This document shows positions 43,464 to 55,826 of a DNA stretch of 64,000 bases, piece after piece. Numbering within the stretch: position 1 is the stretch's first letter; each line of letters opens with the position of its first letter. The DNA is from Impatiens glandulifera (taxonomy: Eukaryota; Streptophyta; Magnoliopsida; Ericales; Balsaminaceae). The notes below the pieces were generated by a model, which did no database searches, was not told where the DNA came from, and saw nothing but the letters and a program-made list of their open reading frames with translations. Position numbers and translations under genes: made by a program. The stretch lies in the NCBI RefSeq assembly GCF_907164915.1, contig NC_061863.1, positions 39,281,382 through 39,345,381 on the forward strand. The letters are read 5' to 3'.

Positions 43464-46400
43464 TTAGCGTCTCTCTTTCGGTGTCATTTTTGTCATGTCG
43501 TTTATGAATCTTGCCATGAAACCTTGACTTGGTTGACCCAAAACATTAATCTCACGATTCTTTTCCCCTGGATGATCAAGTACGTCGTCAATGATACTCC
43601 CATCACCTTGTCGTAGCCGTCGATTTGACCGAGCATTGCGTGGGAGTTCCATTTGAGGAGCTACAGGTTGAGATCGATAATTCATCACTTGAGTCGTATA
43701 TTGGGACAAAGTCATTCCATCCACCGTGACCTTAGTTTGCTTATTTTTCTTTCGTTTAACATCTTTAATCTTTTTAGCAGCATCAACTTGTTTGGAAGCT
43801 TCAACATTTGCATTTTCCTCCTCTAGAACTTTTCGAACTGATTCTTCATGTTCTCTCAATTTCTCAACATCAACAACATTTTTATATCTAACCATTTCCA
43901 TGACTTGTTAGGTAAGAACTTCAACCGTAACCTTGGTCTCCTTTTGAACAGTAAGAGATTGACTAAGCATAAGAGTGATTTGGCCAAGTTCCTATCGCAT
44001 CTCCTACCCCAGTCTTGTTATTTCTATGATTCGTTCATTGGAAGACGTAGCATGCATTCTCTCCATTTGATCCAGTCAATTATGAATTGAAGGCCACGGG
44101 CCAATCATGTCCATGATAATATGTCGGATGTCTTGCCTCGGTATTTCTTCGGATTCGGATCGAGTTGAAACATGGGATACAAGAGGAATGGCTCGGAGAG
44201 GTCGAGCGTGATGTGAGCTTACTTGGAGAGACATTTCAAGGCGGGCCGATTCTTCACCGTTTTCATCCCTATTCTTATGACTATGATCCGATACCCATTT
44301 AGATTTAGAAGACGTACCCGATTTAGATTGAGTAGGGGTCGACTTCTTTGAAAGTGGAGCTTCAATTTCCTCTTCAATAACCGGAGGGGATTCAATACCG
44401 GTTGGTTCTGGATGAGGAACTGCAACGCCAGTAGATTCAAGATTCTCAACCTGATGAGGAAATGTAGGACCCTTGTTAGCGACAAATAAAGGATTGGAGT
44501 TTGCTTTATCCCGCCTATCCTCGTTTACATCTTCAATATAGGTTGACTCTAGTAGACATGATTCTACTATGTTAGCCGATGTAATTCTTTGCCCTTGACC
44601 AATTTGTTCCCATTCCTTTCTTGACATACCACAATATTTTTCTTTAATACAAGGTCCCCGTACTTCATATCCATCAAAGAGCTCAGGTTCTTCGGAGGGA
44701 GTCTAGATTGGCTTTGATGTATGAGCCTCTACAATAGGTGTTTGTTCGCTTCTGATAGGTTGAAATTCTCCTTGAGAACGGGGAACTTCTTCAATGAAAT
44801 CCAAAATTTGATTCATGTCATCATGATTTAAATTGATTCGCTGAGGAGCAATGCCGATGTCTTCTGAAGTTTCATCTCCATCAATATACCGAAGAGTAGT
44901 GGAAACATACAACTCCAGTAGCCAGGTTAGGTGGTTGATCACCTCCTCATCTATTTTTGCTGTTTTAGAGGTGAGATTATAGTTGGAATGACATGCCTTT
45001 ATAGTCGGAAAGATTGCACGACCCCTTGCATAGGCCTCCACGAATTCACCTCTTTTGTGAGCTGTAGTAACAGTTCTTGTCTTAGTAATAGAGAAGACTG
45101 ATTCTTCTAATGCCAACAGTTTTTCCCATTTATGATCGGCTGCTACGTATGGGAATACTTCAACAAAATTGTTTTTCAATCTGATGTTCTCCCAAGAGTT
45201 GAAGGCATCAATCTTAACCATAGCTTCAGCTTCAACATGATCAAGAATTAATTGAATGGACGTATGTGCCTCAGGAGTGACATTAAGAGGAGATTCAGGG
45301 AAAGAGGAGCACAACCTTTGTCTGGCTTGCCTTTGTTTGTCTTGCCTGTGATTGGATCTATATCGGGCTTGGTAACTTCCTCTAGTTCGGGTTCTGGAAT
45401 AGGTTCTCTGATCTCAAGCTGCCTTGAAGTTCTCATTGCAGCAAATGAGGAGAAGGATTCAATAGGTGCTCTTCTTAATGCATGTTCATTTGGAGGAGGC
45501 CTGTTGAATAATATTCCTTATGAGAAAGTTGGAATTGGAATAAATCTTTCATTATTGATTGCTGTAGGCGTCTGACCAGTAGTGTTTGATGGACCCATTA
45601 CCGGAGTTGGGATCTGAATGGTTTGATTAAAGTCGTACTGACCGGTTATAACCACTACGGACCGATCGGTTTCATCAACATCTACCCGATTGATTTGAAC
45701 AATATCGTTTGACCGGTTGATTTGAGGTTCGACTGACCGATCAATTTACAATTATCTGACCGACCAGTAGCATTGGGATCAGACTGATAGGTTTGTTGTG
45801 CATCAAGCCAATCAGTTTGTTATACTGCCAGATGGTTAGTTTGTTGACAGTCGTCTTGCCGGTCGGTTTGCAGAACCTCCAACCGCTCGGCTTCAAGAAC
45901 ATTTGATTGACCTATATCCACATTGAATGCCGATTGAGCCTCTAAAGCCGTAGGCCCAATCTCAGTATTTTGAAGAGTTTTATTTTCCACCTGGACTGAT
46001 GAAGCGTTAAATGGAGGGGGAGTGGGAATATTTACCTCAATCCGAACTCTTTTTCAAGATGAAGTAATTTCGTCGGTCTCCTCAACACCAGTTATGGCAA
46101 CGCTGTTTATTCTTGCAGCGAATTCAATCCCAGATGTCATTCTTTTACTTAATGTCGCGTGAGTAGCTGCATGTACATGTCATAAGCCACTCGCAGACTT
46201 TCTTTATATCGGTTTCTAAACAAAAGATTTACTTCCGCTAGCTTGTCTTTCGGAAGCCTCGGAGTTAACTTTCTTGGCTTTGTTCGTCCTGGACATATAA
46301 TGACCAACAATAACCTCAATTAAGATTTTTTTAGGGCTTAAAGAAGTACCTAGACCAGTAAGAACATATAAGTGCTTCATGATCCATCCGATCTGTACTG

Positions 46401-46987
46401 AATAGCCGAGGCTTCTTTTGGTGTGAGAGGACACCATTTCACAAAGAGTGTTGAATATATCACATCCCTAATTAATAAGGTCACCCTTAATGATTGCACC
46501 CATCATTTCGAACTTGGATTGAGTGATCGTGTCGAAATTTCTGCCTTTTCCTTGAAGAGATTTGTCCACGTTGTCACAGAGAAGGCGATATTCACATTTT
46601 AGATCCATTTTCTTTCCGCTACAGCTAACATGAATATCGCTATCCGAGAGGATGATTTGCAGATCAGATATTATGCTAGGAGACATAGGTTCAGAAAAGT
46701 CCCGGCCATGATTCGGAAGCTTCAGAACTCGTGCGAACAGTTCTTCAATAATGGTGAACTCGAAACCATTAACCTTAGCCCATATGTATTTTCTTTGTTT
46801 ATCTTCTCCGAATCAAAGAATAGTCGAATCACTTCGTTATAAGTGAAACTACTTCCTTCCAAGAAGTGCCTGAGACTGGAATCTTCAATAGATCCGAACA
46901 TCAACTTCATCTCCTTTGTTCTAGACTCGAAGGTTTTTTGAAATCAACCTGTAAAACATTATTAGAGAAGGAGTTATTCTTAGCCAT
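43464..46987 (-). pseudogene. Large extra ORF of SIRE-like Copia (second copy)
   Basis: Broken reading frame of about 1,170 codons from ATG 46987 (MAKNNSFSNNVLQVDF) to 43464. The first third (46216-46987) resembles the extra ORFs at 47490-48135 and 55827-56534 (SSLRHFLEGSSFTYNEVIRL, then a helix-rich segment). These recall a plant retroelement domain (PF20167-like 'putative plant transposon protein'). A middle part rich in ACCGGTC motifs (45590-45920) has degenerate frames. The C-terminal parts 44703-45314 (KIDEEVINHLTWLLELY), 44076-44627 and 43464-43901 are charged and Lys/Glu-rich with coiled-coil character. Position after pol is that of the env-like ORF of SIRE elements, but I see no clear signal peptide or membrane anchor. 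Function unknown. Confidence 0.5.
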
Positions 46988-47480
46988 ATCGAAGGATTGA
47001 GAGAGAGACAGAAGATAAAAAGATAAATTTTAGAGGGAAGGTAGAGCCAAAGTTTGGGTTTTGCAGAAAATGTTGTAGTCCCAGATATTCGGCATGCATT
47101 CCATTTAAAAAGGAAATGCTAAACGTGTTTTAAACTACCATAAATTTGAACCTTTACATTTAATAGTGCGTATTCCCAAACACTATTAAAAGGGAAAATT
47201 TGGCGCCAATTTAAAAAATAGAGTGTTTCCAAGATAAGACAATTATTATTTTTAATCATAAAATCCTTTATAACCGTTGTAAAAGAAATTGACTTTTTAA
47301 TATGCAAATTAATTAATGCACTTAATTTTAAATAATCTATTACTTTATTAAATAAAAGTAACAAAATACACATTACATCTAATTTAAAAACTTAAATTTA
47401 AATAACCGGTTTAAAACATAAAATGACTAATTTTGCATTTTCAAAACAGTAATACGAAGGGTTAACATAGGATCTTATAT
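46988..47480. other. AT-rich leader between the two extra ORFs
   Basis: On minus, a T/C-rich leader (CTTCTGTCTCTCTCTCAATC) immediately precedes the ATG at 46987, like a 5' UTR. Further upstream it is AT-rich with no ORF of interest. It could be the promoter region of the extra gene or the scar of an older insertion. Confidence 0.35.
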
Positions 47481-47489
47481 GGATCTAAT

Positions 47490-48135
47490 GACCTGAAGAC
47501 CCTATACTTGATTCCCTTTTAACATTTGACGTTTCAACACTATCGATCCAACTTATGACTTTGTCTTTGGTGAGGAAGTTGGATGATCTTAGATGGGTTC
47601 TGGGTCCAAGGTTGACGTTGAAATCGAGGAGGATGCGACCAGGCTAAGAGACATACACGGTCATCATTTTTGGTGAAGAGACCATTCTCTTCAGATTATC
47701 AAAAATGACATACGACCAACTGATTGAAGTGCCTTTGATTATGGCAACCATCATTTCGAAACTTTTCTTTGTAACGATATCGTTGAGAATCTGGAACTCA
47801 GGTGTTAACAGAGATTTAACTCTATGAGTTTTCATGCGAGTGCAAGAGTTTGATAAAAGGAAGGACATATCGTGGATGATGTTGTTTGGGGATGGGTAGA
47901 ACTCAGAGAATCCTTTGGTAGGAAGATCGAATAGTCGAGAAAAATCTTCCTCTTTAAGAATAAGTTCCTTTCCTGCCACTTTTGATAGGATGGAATCATC
48001 AACAACTCTTGTATTTTCGAAAAATTCAAAAACCTCCTCTTCATGAATCACTTGAGATCCTTCGAGAAACTTTCTTAACCCCGAGTTTTCTAGAGATAGG
48101 AACATCTCAAGAACTTCCTCGTCTTCAAAGGACAT
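47490..48135 (-). pseudogene. Extra ORF of SIRE-like Copia (first copy)
   Basis: The open part 47644-48135 (163 codons) starts MSFEDEEVLEMFLSLENSGL and contains RKFLEGSQVIHEEEVFEFFE, FDLPTKGFSEFYPSP and LTPEFQILNDIVTKKSFEMM. After a stop the homology continues to about 47490 (SSNFLTKDKVISWIDSVET), matching the C-terminus of the ORF at 55827-56534. The pattern (F-x-L-P-T-x-G; L-x-x-E-F-x-I-L-x-D-I) is that of a widespread plant retroelement domain (PF20167-like, from memory). Biochemical role unknown. Confidence 0.55.
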
Positions 48136-49054
48136 AACGGAGTCAAAATCGATGATTAAGGTGTTGTGAGAAAAAGCTAGATCCCTTTCAAGATTTGTGA
48201 GGGATGAAGAAGGTTGTTTGATTATAAGGAGTTCTAGACTTTAGATTCGATCCAAAATGGACTTGTGTGAACTGTTCTTAGAGAATACGTCTTTAAATAG
48301 GACGAAGTTACTACTTAAAAGTCATCCTAGTGTCTATTGGTTAAGAGAATCTAGCCGTTATGTTGGTCACAAATGTGAACGTTAATAGACATAGGTCTTC
48401 ACGTTACTCGAGATTTGACCTTTTTTTACTGTTGTAGAAGAAATAAAAGCAGATGAAGTTAATTAAGACAGTTTTCTCATTTTGTCTTTAAAGATGATAC
48501 TACCGAAAATTTCACATAAATAACCGGTCGGTTTTCTACATGTCCTTTGCCCAAGGAATTGGTCATTTATTTGAAGAAAAATTGACCCGATCGGTTTTTT
48601 TGTTTAACCATAAAACGACTGGTCGGCTTAAGCTCTAGATTGCTTGAACTGTTCGATTTGTTTTATATGTATCTTCATTGAATGATCTTTATTGATTTCA
48701 AAAGGGGAAAACCATCCGGTTTTATCTGCTTAAGACTATTTTTCTTCTATACTTATGCAAGTGAAAGATTTTAAAAACCGACCGGTTTGATAAAATACCA
48801 AAATCTTGAAAAGCCGATCAGTTTAAGGGAATACTGAAATCAAAGTTTTATGCAGTTGAGAGATTTTGAGAAGCGAAGGATTCTCCCTAAGAATATGCCC
48901 CTTTTTATGAAAACAAATGCAATTAGCATGTTTTTGAGAAGCAAGAGCTTCTTCCTTAATGCATGCCAGTTTTTCATAAAAACAGATGCAGGATGAATCC
49001 TTTTTGAAAATGAGGGAGTTTCTCCCTAAGTGCATGCCGCACTTTAAAAAATGT
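48136..49054 (-). other. Pol to extra-ORF spacer of element B
   Basis: Non-coding spacer. At 48835-49035 there are three degenerate copies of a roughly 75-bp unit containing TTTTTGAGAAGC, TTCTCCCTAA and ATGCATGCC. ACCGGTCGG motifs occur at about 48520-48800. No gene. Confidence 0.5.
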
Positions 49055-49392
49055 CTAGTTAATGTCTGCAAGACCCAAAATATTTCTAAAGTAAGAAAAC
49101 TTAGTCTCTTGGAGTGGTTTGGTAAAGATATCATCCACTTGTTGATCGGTTGAGACATATTCCAACCGAATATATTTCTGCATCACATGATCTCGAATGA
49201 AATGATGTCTGATGTCGATGTGCTTGGTTCTTGAGTGCAACACCGGATTATAGGTAATGACAATCGCGCTGGTGTTGTCACAAAAGATTGGGGACTACAC
49301 AACCTCGATATCAAAGTCTCTTAGCTGTTGTTGAATCTAGAGCAGTTGGGAACAGCAGCTTCCTGCGACTAGATATTCTGCTTCAGCTGTGG
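49055..49392 (-). pseudogene. Copia RNase H end of element B (split by solo LTR)
   Basis: The minus strand reads STAEAEYLVAGSCCSQL directly after the solo LTR. It continues to a stretch starting MLHSRTKHIDIRHHFIRDHV and ending in DIFTKPLQETKFSYFRN, the conserved end of Copia RNase H/integrase polyproteins. Stops occur in the middle. It continues the RNase H part at 51487-51863 once the LTR is ignored. Confidence 0.8.
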
Positions 49393-49397
49393 AGTTG
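49393..49397. repeat. TSD of solo LTR, left
   Basis: AGTTG, identical to 51482-51486; 5 bp is the usual LTR-element target duplication. Confidence 0.85.
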
Positions 49398-51481
49398 TGA
49401 TAGGATCGACTTTATCGATAGAGACAGAGGTCTGGCTAAGGATGAAGGCTTATGAAAAACGGTTTGAAAGAAATCCTGTTAGGGATTTAATTCACTTTCT
49501 ATTCTACGCAAACTTGTGTAAACACTTGAAACGGATTCAAGGCAGAATTGTTTACATGGGTTTGAAGCACAAGATGAAATATGTAAAGATGACAGAAATG
49601 AAGAACACAACAGTTTGTTTATGGATGTTCGGAGAAACTCTCCTATGTCACCCATTCTTCCAACCACCGGAAGGATTCACTATAATATGATTCGAATCAA
49701 ATACAGTTTACACACACACTTAGCTCACTATCGAACAAAACATTTTCTGTTCAATTATAAGATGAAGAATATCACTCAGCTAAAGGTGTTTTGATTCTAG
49801 GTCTCTGTTGATTCACACACAGTACAATCAGAAAGCAGCTTCACAGTATGAATATTCAAAGGCATGAATTCTCTCAAGATTGACAAGTTCGTAAGGTTGG
49901 CAGTTGTGCTTGTTAAGGCAGACTGTCCGTTGTCCTTGAGATTTGTTAAATACTGAGCAGGAGCTAACAGTCGAATCTTCAAGAATGATACGTGGCACTC
50001 TTCCATTGGAAAGCCTCCATTGTACACAGCAGGTTCTGAGCACAAGGATCGTGGCCGTAGTGCGCCGAATATTCCATCAGGGATGTACCTGCAAAACAAG
50101 TAATATGAGGAAAATTCTCTTACGTGTCATTCCTTGATTGGATGCATATAGCTTTTGTACTAATCTTCACTAGAAAGTGTAGCAGAAGTAGGGTACAGCT
50201 ATAGTATGTGGGTAGGTGAAATGCTAGATTTAAGCGTACTGCATAAACTGAGCATTAGACGTATTTCAGTTAGACGGATTGTGAAAATCAGTCTAATGAA
50301 ATAAAACATCTCCTTATAAAAGAAAACGTCTATTAGACCTCCTGGTCTAACAGAATTAGACTCTCGTCTAATTACAATAACCATTAAATTGCACGTCTAA
50401 CTCCACTGAGTTAGACTACACGTCTAATTCCGGTTCTACCTCAGACTTGTCTGAAGGAGTTAGATGCACGTCTAACTTTCACTAATTAGACTACACGTCT
50501 AATTATCCAATAACCATTAGACTTTACGTCTAACTCCACCGAGTTAGGCTGCACGTCTAATTCCGGTTCTACCTCAGACTTGTTTGAAGGAGTTAGACGC
50601 ACGTTTAACTTTCACTAATTAGACTACACGTCTAATTATCCAATAACCATTAGACTGCAAATCTAACTCCACTAAGTTAGACTGCACGTCTAATTCCGGT
50701 TCTACCTCAGACTTGTCTGAAAGAGTTAGACGCACGTCTAACTTTCACTAATTAGACTACACGTCTAATTATCCAATAACCATTAAACTACACGTCTAAC
50801 TCCACTGAGTTAGACTGCACGTCTAATTCCGGTTCTACCTCAGACTTGTCTGAAGGAGTTAGACGCACGTCTAATTTTCACTTTCTATTAGACTGCACGT
50901 CTAACTCCACTAAGTTAGACTGCACGTATAATTCCGCATAAATTAGACTACCCGTCTAATTGCAAATATATTAGACTACACGTCTAATTGCAAATATATT
51001 AGACTACACGTCTAACTCCGATTAGTTAGACTGTACGTCTAATTCCGAATATCAATTAGACTACCCGTCTAATAACAAGTCTATTATACTACACGTCTAA
51101 CTCAAGTGAGTTAGACTGTACGTCTAATTCTGTATTCATTAGACTTACGTCTAATTCTTTACATTCATTAGACTACACGTCTAACTCCGATGAGTTAGAT
51201 TGTACGTCTAATTCTATGCATTAGACTTACGTCTAATTCCGTGTATCTATTAGACCATCCGTCTAATTACACGTCTATTAGACTGTCTAACTCCACTAAG
51301 TTAGACTGTACGTCTAATTTTATGCATTGAAAGTCAAAATCGGTCTAATGAACCTCATTAGATCCAAGTCTTATGACATATTGTTTGAATACATCTGTAT
51401 CAAAACTCATAAGTTATTTCATCATCAAAATCTCAGTGGTTAAATTATTTCAACACTTAGTTAAAATAATTTGACCCAACA
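49398..51481 (-). mobile_element. Solo LTR inserted in RNase H of element B
   Basis: TGATAGGATCG...GACCCAACA, 2,084 bp, TG...CA ends, exact 5-bp duplication AGTTG on both sides and no internal region. It is homologous throughout to the LTR at 53317-55485. By unequal recombination it was reduced from a full element. The U5/R half (49398-50200) is well conserved; the U3 half is a large GTCTAAT array. Confidence 0.9.
50255..51325. repeat. ATTAGAC/GTCTAAT palindromic array (solo LTR)
   Basis: Dozens of units ATTAGAC-nnnnn-GTCTAA, usually ACTACACGT or ACTGCACGT between the arms. A higher-order unit of about 131 bp (ending in CCGGTTCTACCTCAGACTTG) recurs four times at 50385-50880, followed by a simpler 30-40-bp register. 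Neighbouring arms can pair, so a transcript would fold into many hairpins. Confidence 0.95.
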
Positions 51482-51486
51482 AGTTG
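51482..51486. repeat. TSD of solo LTR, right
   Basis: AGTTG, identical to 49393-49397. Confidence 0.85.
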
Positions 51487-53316
51487 GCTATTAATGTTTG
51501 ATTTTTGTTATGCCATGAAATAAGTCTATCCCCAAGGAATTGACAAGTTCCACTTGTACTCTTTCTGTCCACTTTGCAACCTGCATAATATGCATCAGAG
51601 TAGCCAATCAAATTGAAACTGGAATCCTTCGAATACCATAGTCCCACATTTTGAGTACCTTGAAGATATTTTAAAATTCTTTTTGCAGCTACATAATGAG
51701 ATTGTTTAAAATTAGCCTGAAATTTTTCACAAACTCCAACAACGAATAGGATGTATGGTCTGCTTGCTGTTAGGTAGAGAAACAATCTAATTATTCCATG
51801 ATAAGCAGTTACATCAACGCTTTGACCATCTTCATCTTTATCGAGCTTGATAGATGTTCTCATTGGAGTCTAAGTAGCAGAGCAGTTTTCCATGCTGAAC
51901 TTTTTGAGCAGCTCCTTTGTGTACTTTTCCTAGTTGATGAATGTGCCTCCTTTAAGTTGACGAACTTGAAGGCTCAAAAAGAAACTCAACTCTCCCATCA
52001 TGCTTATCTAAAACTTATTTGTCATTAACTTAGATTTTTTTTTTGCACAATTTGGGGTTAGTTAACCCAAATATAATATTATCCACATAAATTTGTACAA
52101 GTAAAATATGATTGTTTTTCTTAAATTTAAATAGTGTCTTATCTACAGATCCTATAGTAAAATCATGATCAAATAAGAACTTTGTAAAAGTATCATACCA
52201 TTCTCTAAGAGCTTGTTTAAGACTATAAAGAGCTTTATCCAATCTATAAACATGACTAATTAATGCAAGATTCTTAAAGCCAAGGGGTTGTTCAACATAA
52301 ACTTCTTCATTGATTATACCATTAAGGAAAGCACTCTTAACATTCATTTGAAAAACTTTGAAAATTTTGAAAGCAGGAAATGCTAGAAATATTCTAATAA
52401 CCTCAAGTCTGGCAACATGAGTAAATGACTCCTCGAAGTCAATTCCTGTTTGTATTCTTGGGCCACTAGTCTAGCCTTGTTCCTCGTGACCAAGCCATCT
52501 TTATTGAGTTTGTTTCGAAAGACCCACCTAGTTCCAATGACAGATTAATTAGCTGGTCTTGAACTAGATGCCATACATTGTTTCTTTCGATTTGGTTTAG
52601 TTTCTTGTGCATTGCTAGGATCAAATCTGGATCGAGTAATGCATCATTTACATTTTTAGGTTCAACTTATTAGATGAAAGCATAGTTTGCATATTCTTCT
52701 AACAATTGATTTCTGGTCCTAATAGGTGTAGTGGGGTCACCGATTACTAGTTCTAGAGGATGATCTCTGTTCCATTTGAAGTTTGGTTTCGAAATACTCT
52801 CTGACCGACTAGTTATTTGGTCGAGATTTATTTGATCGGTTAATTGATCAATATCTAACCGACCTATATTCTCATTGTTAGCTAGACTATTATCGGTCTA
52901 TTGAGTTGTGGTATGATTTTGTTGAGCTTCAACATTTTCAGCCACTTGGTTAGGAGCAATGTTTCGGTTAACCACTATAACTTCATCATCGTTATCAGAT
53001 TGGAAATTGACATCTTCCAATATGTTAGACAAGTTAATGAATATCGGGGTATTACTTTCAACAGATTCATCAAACACAATATGGGATAATTTTTCAATAG
53101 TTAGAGTTTGTTTATTATTTACTCTATATATCTTGCTGATAGAAGAATATCCTAGTATAATGCCTACATCAAATTTGGCTTCAAAAACGTTCAAATGATT
53201 TTTACCATTATTATGAATGTAGCATTTCCATCCAAAAATCCTAAAGTATTTAACATTTGTAACTTTTCCATAATAAATTTCTTAAGGCGTTTTATTAAAT
53301 CTTTTGTTTATCAGTG
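51487..53316 (-). pseudogene. Copia pol of element B (integrase end, RT, RNase H)
   Basis: Minus-strand pol fragments. The integrase C-terminal part is at 52898-53316, starting LINKRFNKTP and with WKCYIHNNGK. A degenerate linker follows. The RT part 52030-52347 shows [20 protein letters not shown] and QIYVDNIIFGLTNPK, where the catalytic YVDD has become YVDN. RNase H is at 51487-51863 (CKVDRKSTSGTCQFLGDRLI) and is cut at 51487 by the solo LTR. The upstream end is cut at 53317 by element C inside the integrase. Many stops; non-functional. The remaining 5' part should lie beyond 64000. Confidence 0.85.
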
Positions 53317-55485
53317 TGATAGGATCGGCTTTATCAATAGAGACGGGGGTCTGACTATGAAAAAGGCTTATGAAAAACGGTTTGATAGAAATCCTGTTAG
53401 GGATTAATATCTCTTTCTATTCTACGCAAACTTGTGTAAACACTTGAAACAGATTCAAGACGGAATTGTTTACTTGGGTTTGAAGCACACAAGATGAAAT
53501 ATGAAAAGATGACAGAAAAGAAGAACACAGTAGTTTGTTTATGGATGTTCGGAGAAACTCTCCTACGTCACTCCTTCTTCCAACCACCGGAAGGATTCAC
53601 TATATGATGAGAAACAAATACAGTTTATACACACACTTAGCTCACTATTGAATAGAACACTTTCTGTTCAATTACAAGAAGATGAAGAATATCACTCAGC
53701 TAATGGTGTTTTGATTCTATCTCTCTCTCTCGATTCACACACAATACAATCAGAAAGAAGCTTCACAAAATAAATTCAGTAAGCAAGATGATTGAGTAGT
53801 CTCTCTCTGCAAAATCAGAATGCTTGTTCGTAAGATTGGTTTGAAAGATAATAAAGTCGCTGCTTCGTCCGTTGCTCTTAGGATTGATTAAATACTGAGC
53901 AGGAGCCAACGGTCGAATCTTCAAGAATGATACGTGGCGCTCTTCCATTGGAAAACCTCCATTGTACACAGCAGGATCTGAGCACAAGGATCATGGCCGT
54001 ACCGATCTGGTAGTGCGCCGAATATTCCATCAGAAATGTACCTGCAAAACGGGTAATGTGAGGAAAATTCTCTTACGTGGCATTCCTTGATTGGATGCAT
54101 ATAGCTGTTGTACTAATCTTCACAAGAACGTGGAGCAGGATTAGGGTACAGCTATAGCACGTGGGTAGGAGAAATGCTGAATTCAAGCGTACTGCTTAAA
54201 TAGAGCATTAGACGTATTTACGTTAGACGGATTTGGGAAAACCAGTCTAATGAAATAAGTCAACTCCTTCTAATGAAAAACGTCTATTAGACCGCCTTGT
54301 CTAATATAATTAGACTCGTGTCTAATTTACATAACCATTAGACGGGTACGTCTAACTCCACTAAGTTAGACTACACGTCTAATTCCGGTTCTACCTCAGA
54401 CTAATCTGAAGGAGTTAGACTCACGTCTAACTTTTACTAATTAGACACCCCGTCTAATTATTACATAACCATTAGACCGGCACGTCTAATTCCACTGAGT
54501 TAGACTGCCACGTCTAATTCCGGTTCTACCTCAGACTTGTCTGAAGGAGTTAGACTCACGTCTAACTTTCACTAATCAGACAACCCGTCTAATTATTACA
54601 TAACCATTAGACCGGCACGTCTAACTCCACTAAGTTAGACTACCACGTCTAATTCCGGTTCTACCTCAGACTTGTCTGAAGGAGTTAGACTCTCGTCTAA
54701 CTTTCACTAATTAGACAACCCGTCTAATTATAATAACCATTAGACCGGCACGTCTAACTCCACTGAGTTAGACTGCCACGTCCAATTCCGGTTCTACCTC
54801 AGACTTGTCTGAAGGAGTTAGACTCACGTCTAACTTTCATTAATTAGACAACCCGTCTAATTATAATAACCATTAGACTGTACGTCTAATTCTATTAGAC
54901 TCACGTCTAATTCCGTGTATTCATTAGACCATCCGTCTAATTCTTTACATATCTATTAGACTTACACGTCTAACTCCGATGAGTTAGACTGTACGTCTAA
55001 TTCTATTAGACTCACGTCTAATTCTGTGTATTCATTAGATCATCCGTCTAATTCTTTACACATCTATTAGACTTACACGTCTAACTCCAATGAGTTAGAC
55101 TGTACGTCTAATTCTATTAGACTCACGTCTAATTCCATGTATTCATTAGACCATCCGTCTAATTCTTTACACATCTATTAGACTTACACGTCTAAATCCG
55201 ATGAGTTAGACTGTACGACTAATTCCATTAGATTCTCGTCTAATTCATGCGTCTATTAGACTGCCCGTCTAACTCCGTTGAGTTAGACTGTGCGTCTAAT
55301 TCCATTAGACCTGCGTCTAATTTTATGCGAAAGGAGATCAAAATCGGTCTAATGACCCTTATTAGATCCAAGTCTAATAACATGTTGTCTTAATACACCT
55401 GTATCAAAACTCATAAGTTATTTCATCATCAAAATATCAGTGGGTAAATTATTTCAACACTTAGTCAAAATAATTTGACCCAACA
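53317..55485 (-). mobile_element. 3' LTR of Copia element C
   Basis: TGATAGGATCGGC...TTTGACCCAACA, 2,169 bp, TG...CA ends. The plus-strand left edge matches the start of the sequence at 63008, the 5' LTR of the same element. The right edge abuts the polypurine tract at 55486-55500. It is inserted in the integrase of element B. The U3 half (54215-55335) is a GTCTAAT array; the other half resembles the solo LTR at 49398-51481. Confidence 0.88.
54215..55335. repeat. ATTAGAC/GTCTAAT palindromic array (3' LTR of C)
   Basis: Same family as the array at 50255-51325. Higher-order units of about 134 bp (CCATTAGACCGGCACGTC start, CCGGTTCTACCTCAGACTTG inside) recur about four times, then a second register with ATTCATTAGACCATCCGTC and TCTATTAGACTTACACGTC recurs three to four times. 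Spacers differ from those in the solo LTR, so arrays evolve quickly. Confidence 0.95.
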
Positions 55486-55500
55486 ATTTCCCCCTTTTTG
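55486..55500 (-). promoter_or_regulatory. Polypurine tract of element C
   Basis: CAAAAAGGGGGAAAT on minus, directly before the 3' LTR start (TGTTGGGTC). Primes plus-strand DNA synthesis in LTR retroelements. Confidence 0.8.
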
Positions 55501-55826
55501 ATGAAAAAATTGCAAACCTGCATACACATAACAAGACATGCATTCATCCAATAAATAAACAAACAGACAACATGCAAGTAATCATTTCAAAAATATCCAT
55601 GTTAATCACATATGATTATTTTCAGAAGAAACACTCAAAGCGTTGTTCAATGTGACCATGATAAGTTTACCAAAAACATAATGAAAAAAATCAAAATAGA
55701 TACAAAAAGACATTTAATCATCAGTCTTCTTCTTTTTCTTCCTGGTCATAACTTCTGGACGGGATAGACTTCAACCTAAGATGTCTCTAAGACTGCAGTT
55801 ACAGGGGAGTTGGAGTCTTCACATTT
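55501..55826 (-). other. Spacer between extra ORF and 3' LTR of element C
   Basis: AT-rich with a Lys-rich short frame; stops throughout. No gene seen. Confidence 0.5.

Noticed and set aside
50255..55335. Regular direct repeats with short spacers that look like a CRISPR array
   Set aside because: Plant nuclear DNA, palindromic arms inside LTRs, spacers themselves repeated, no cas genes.
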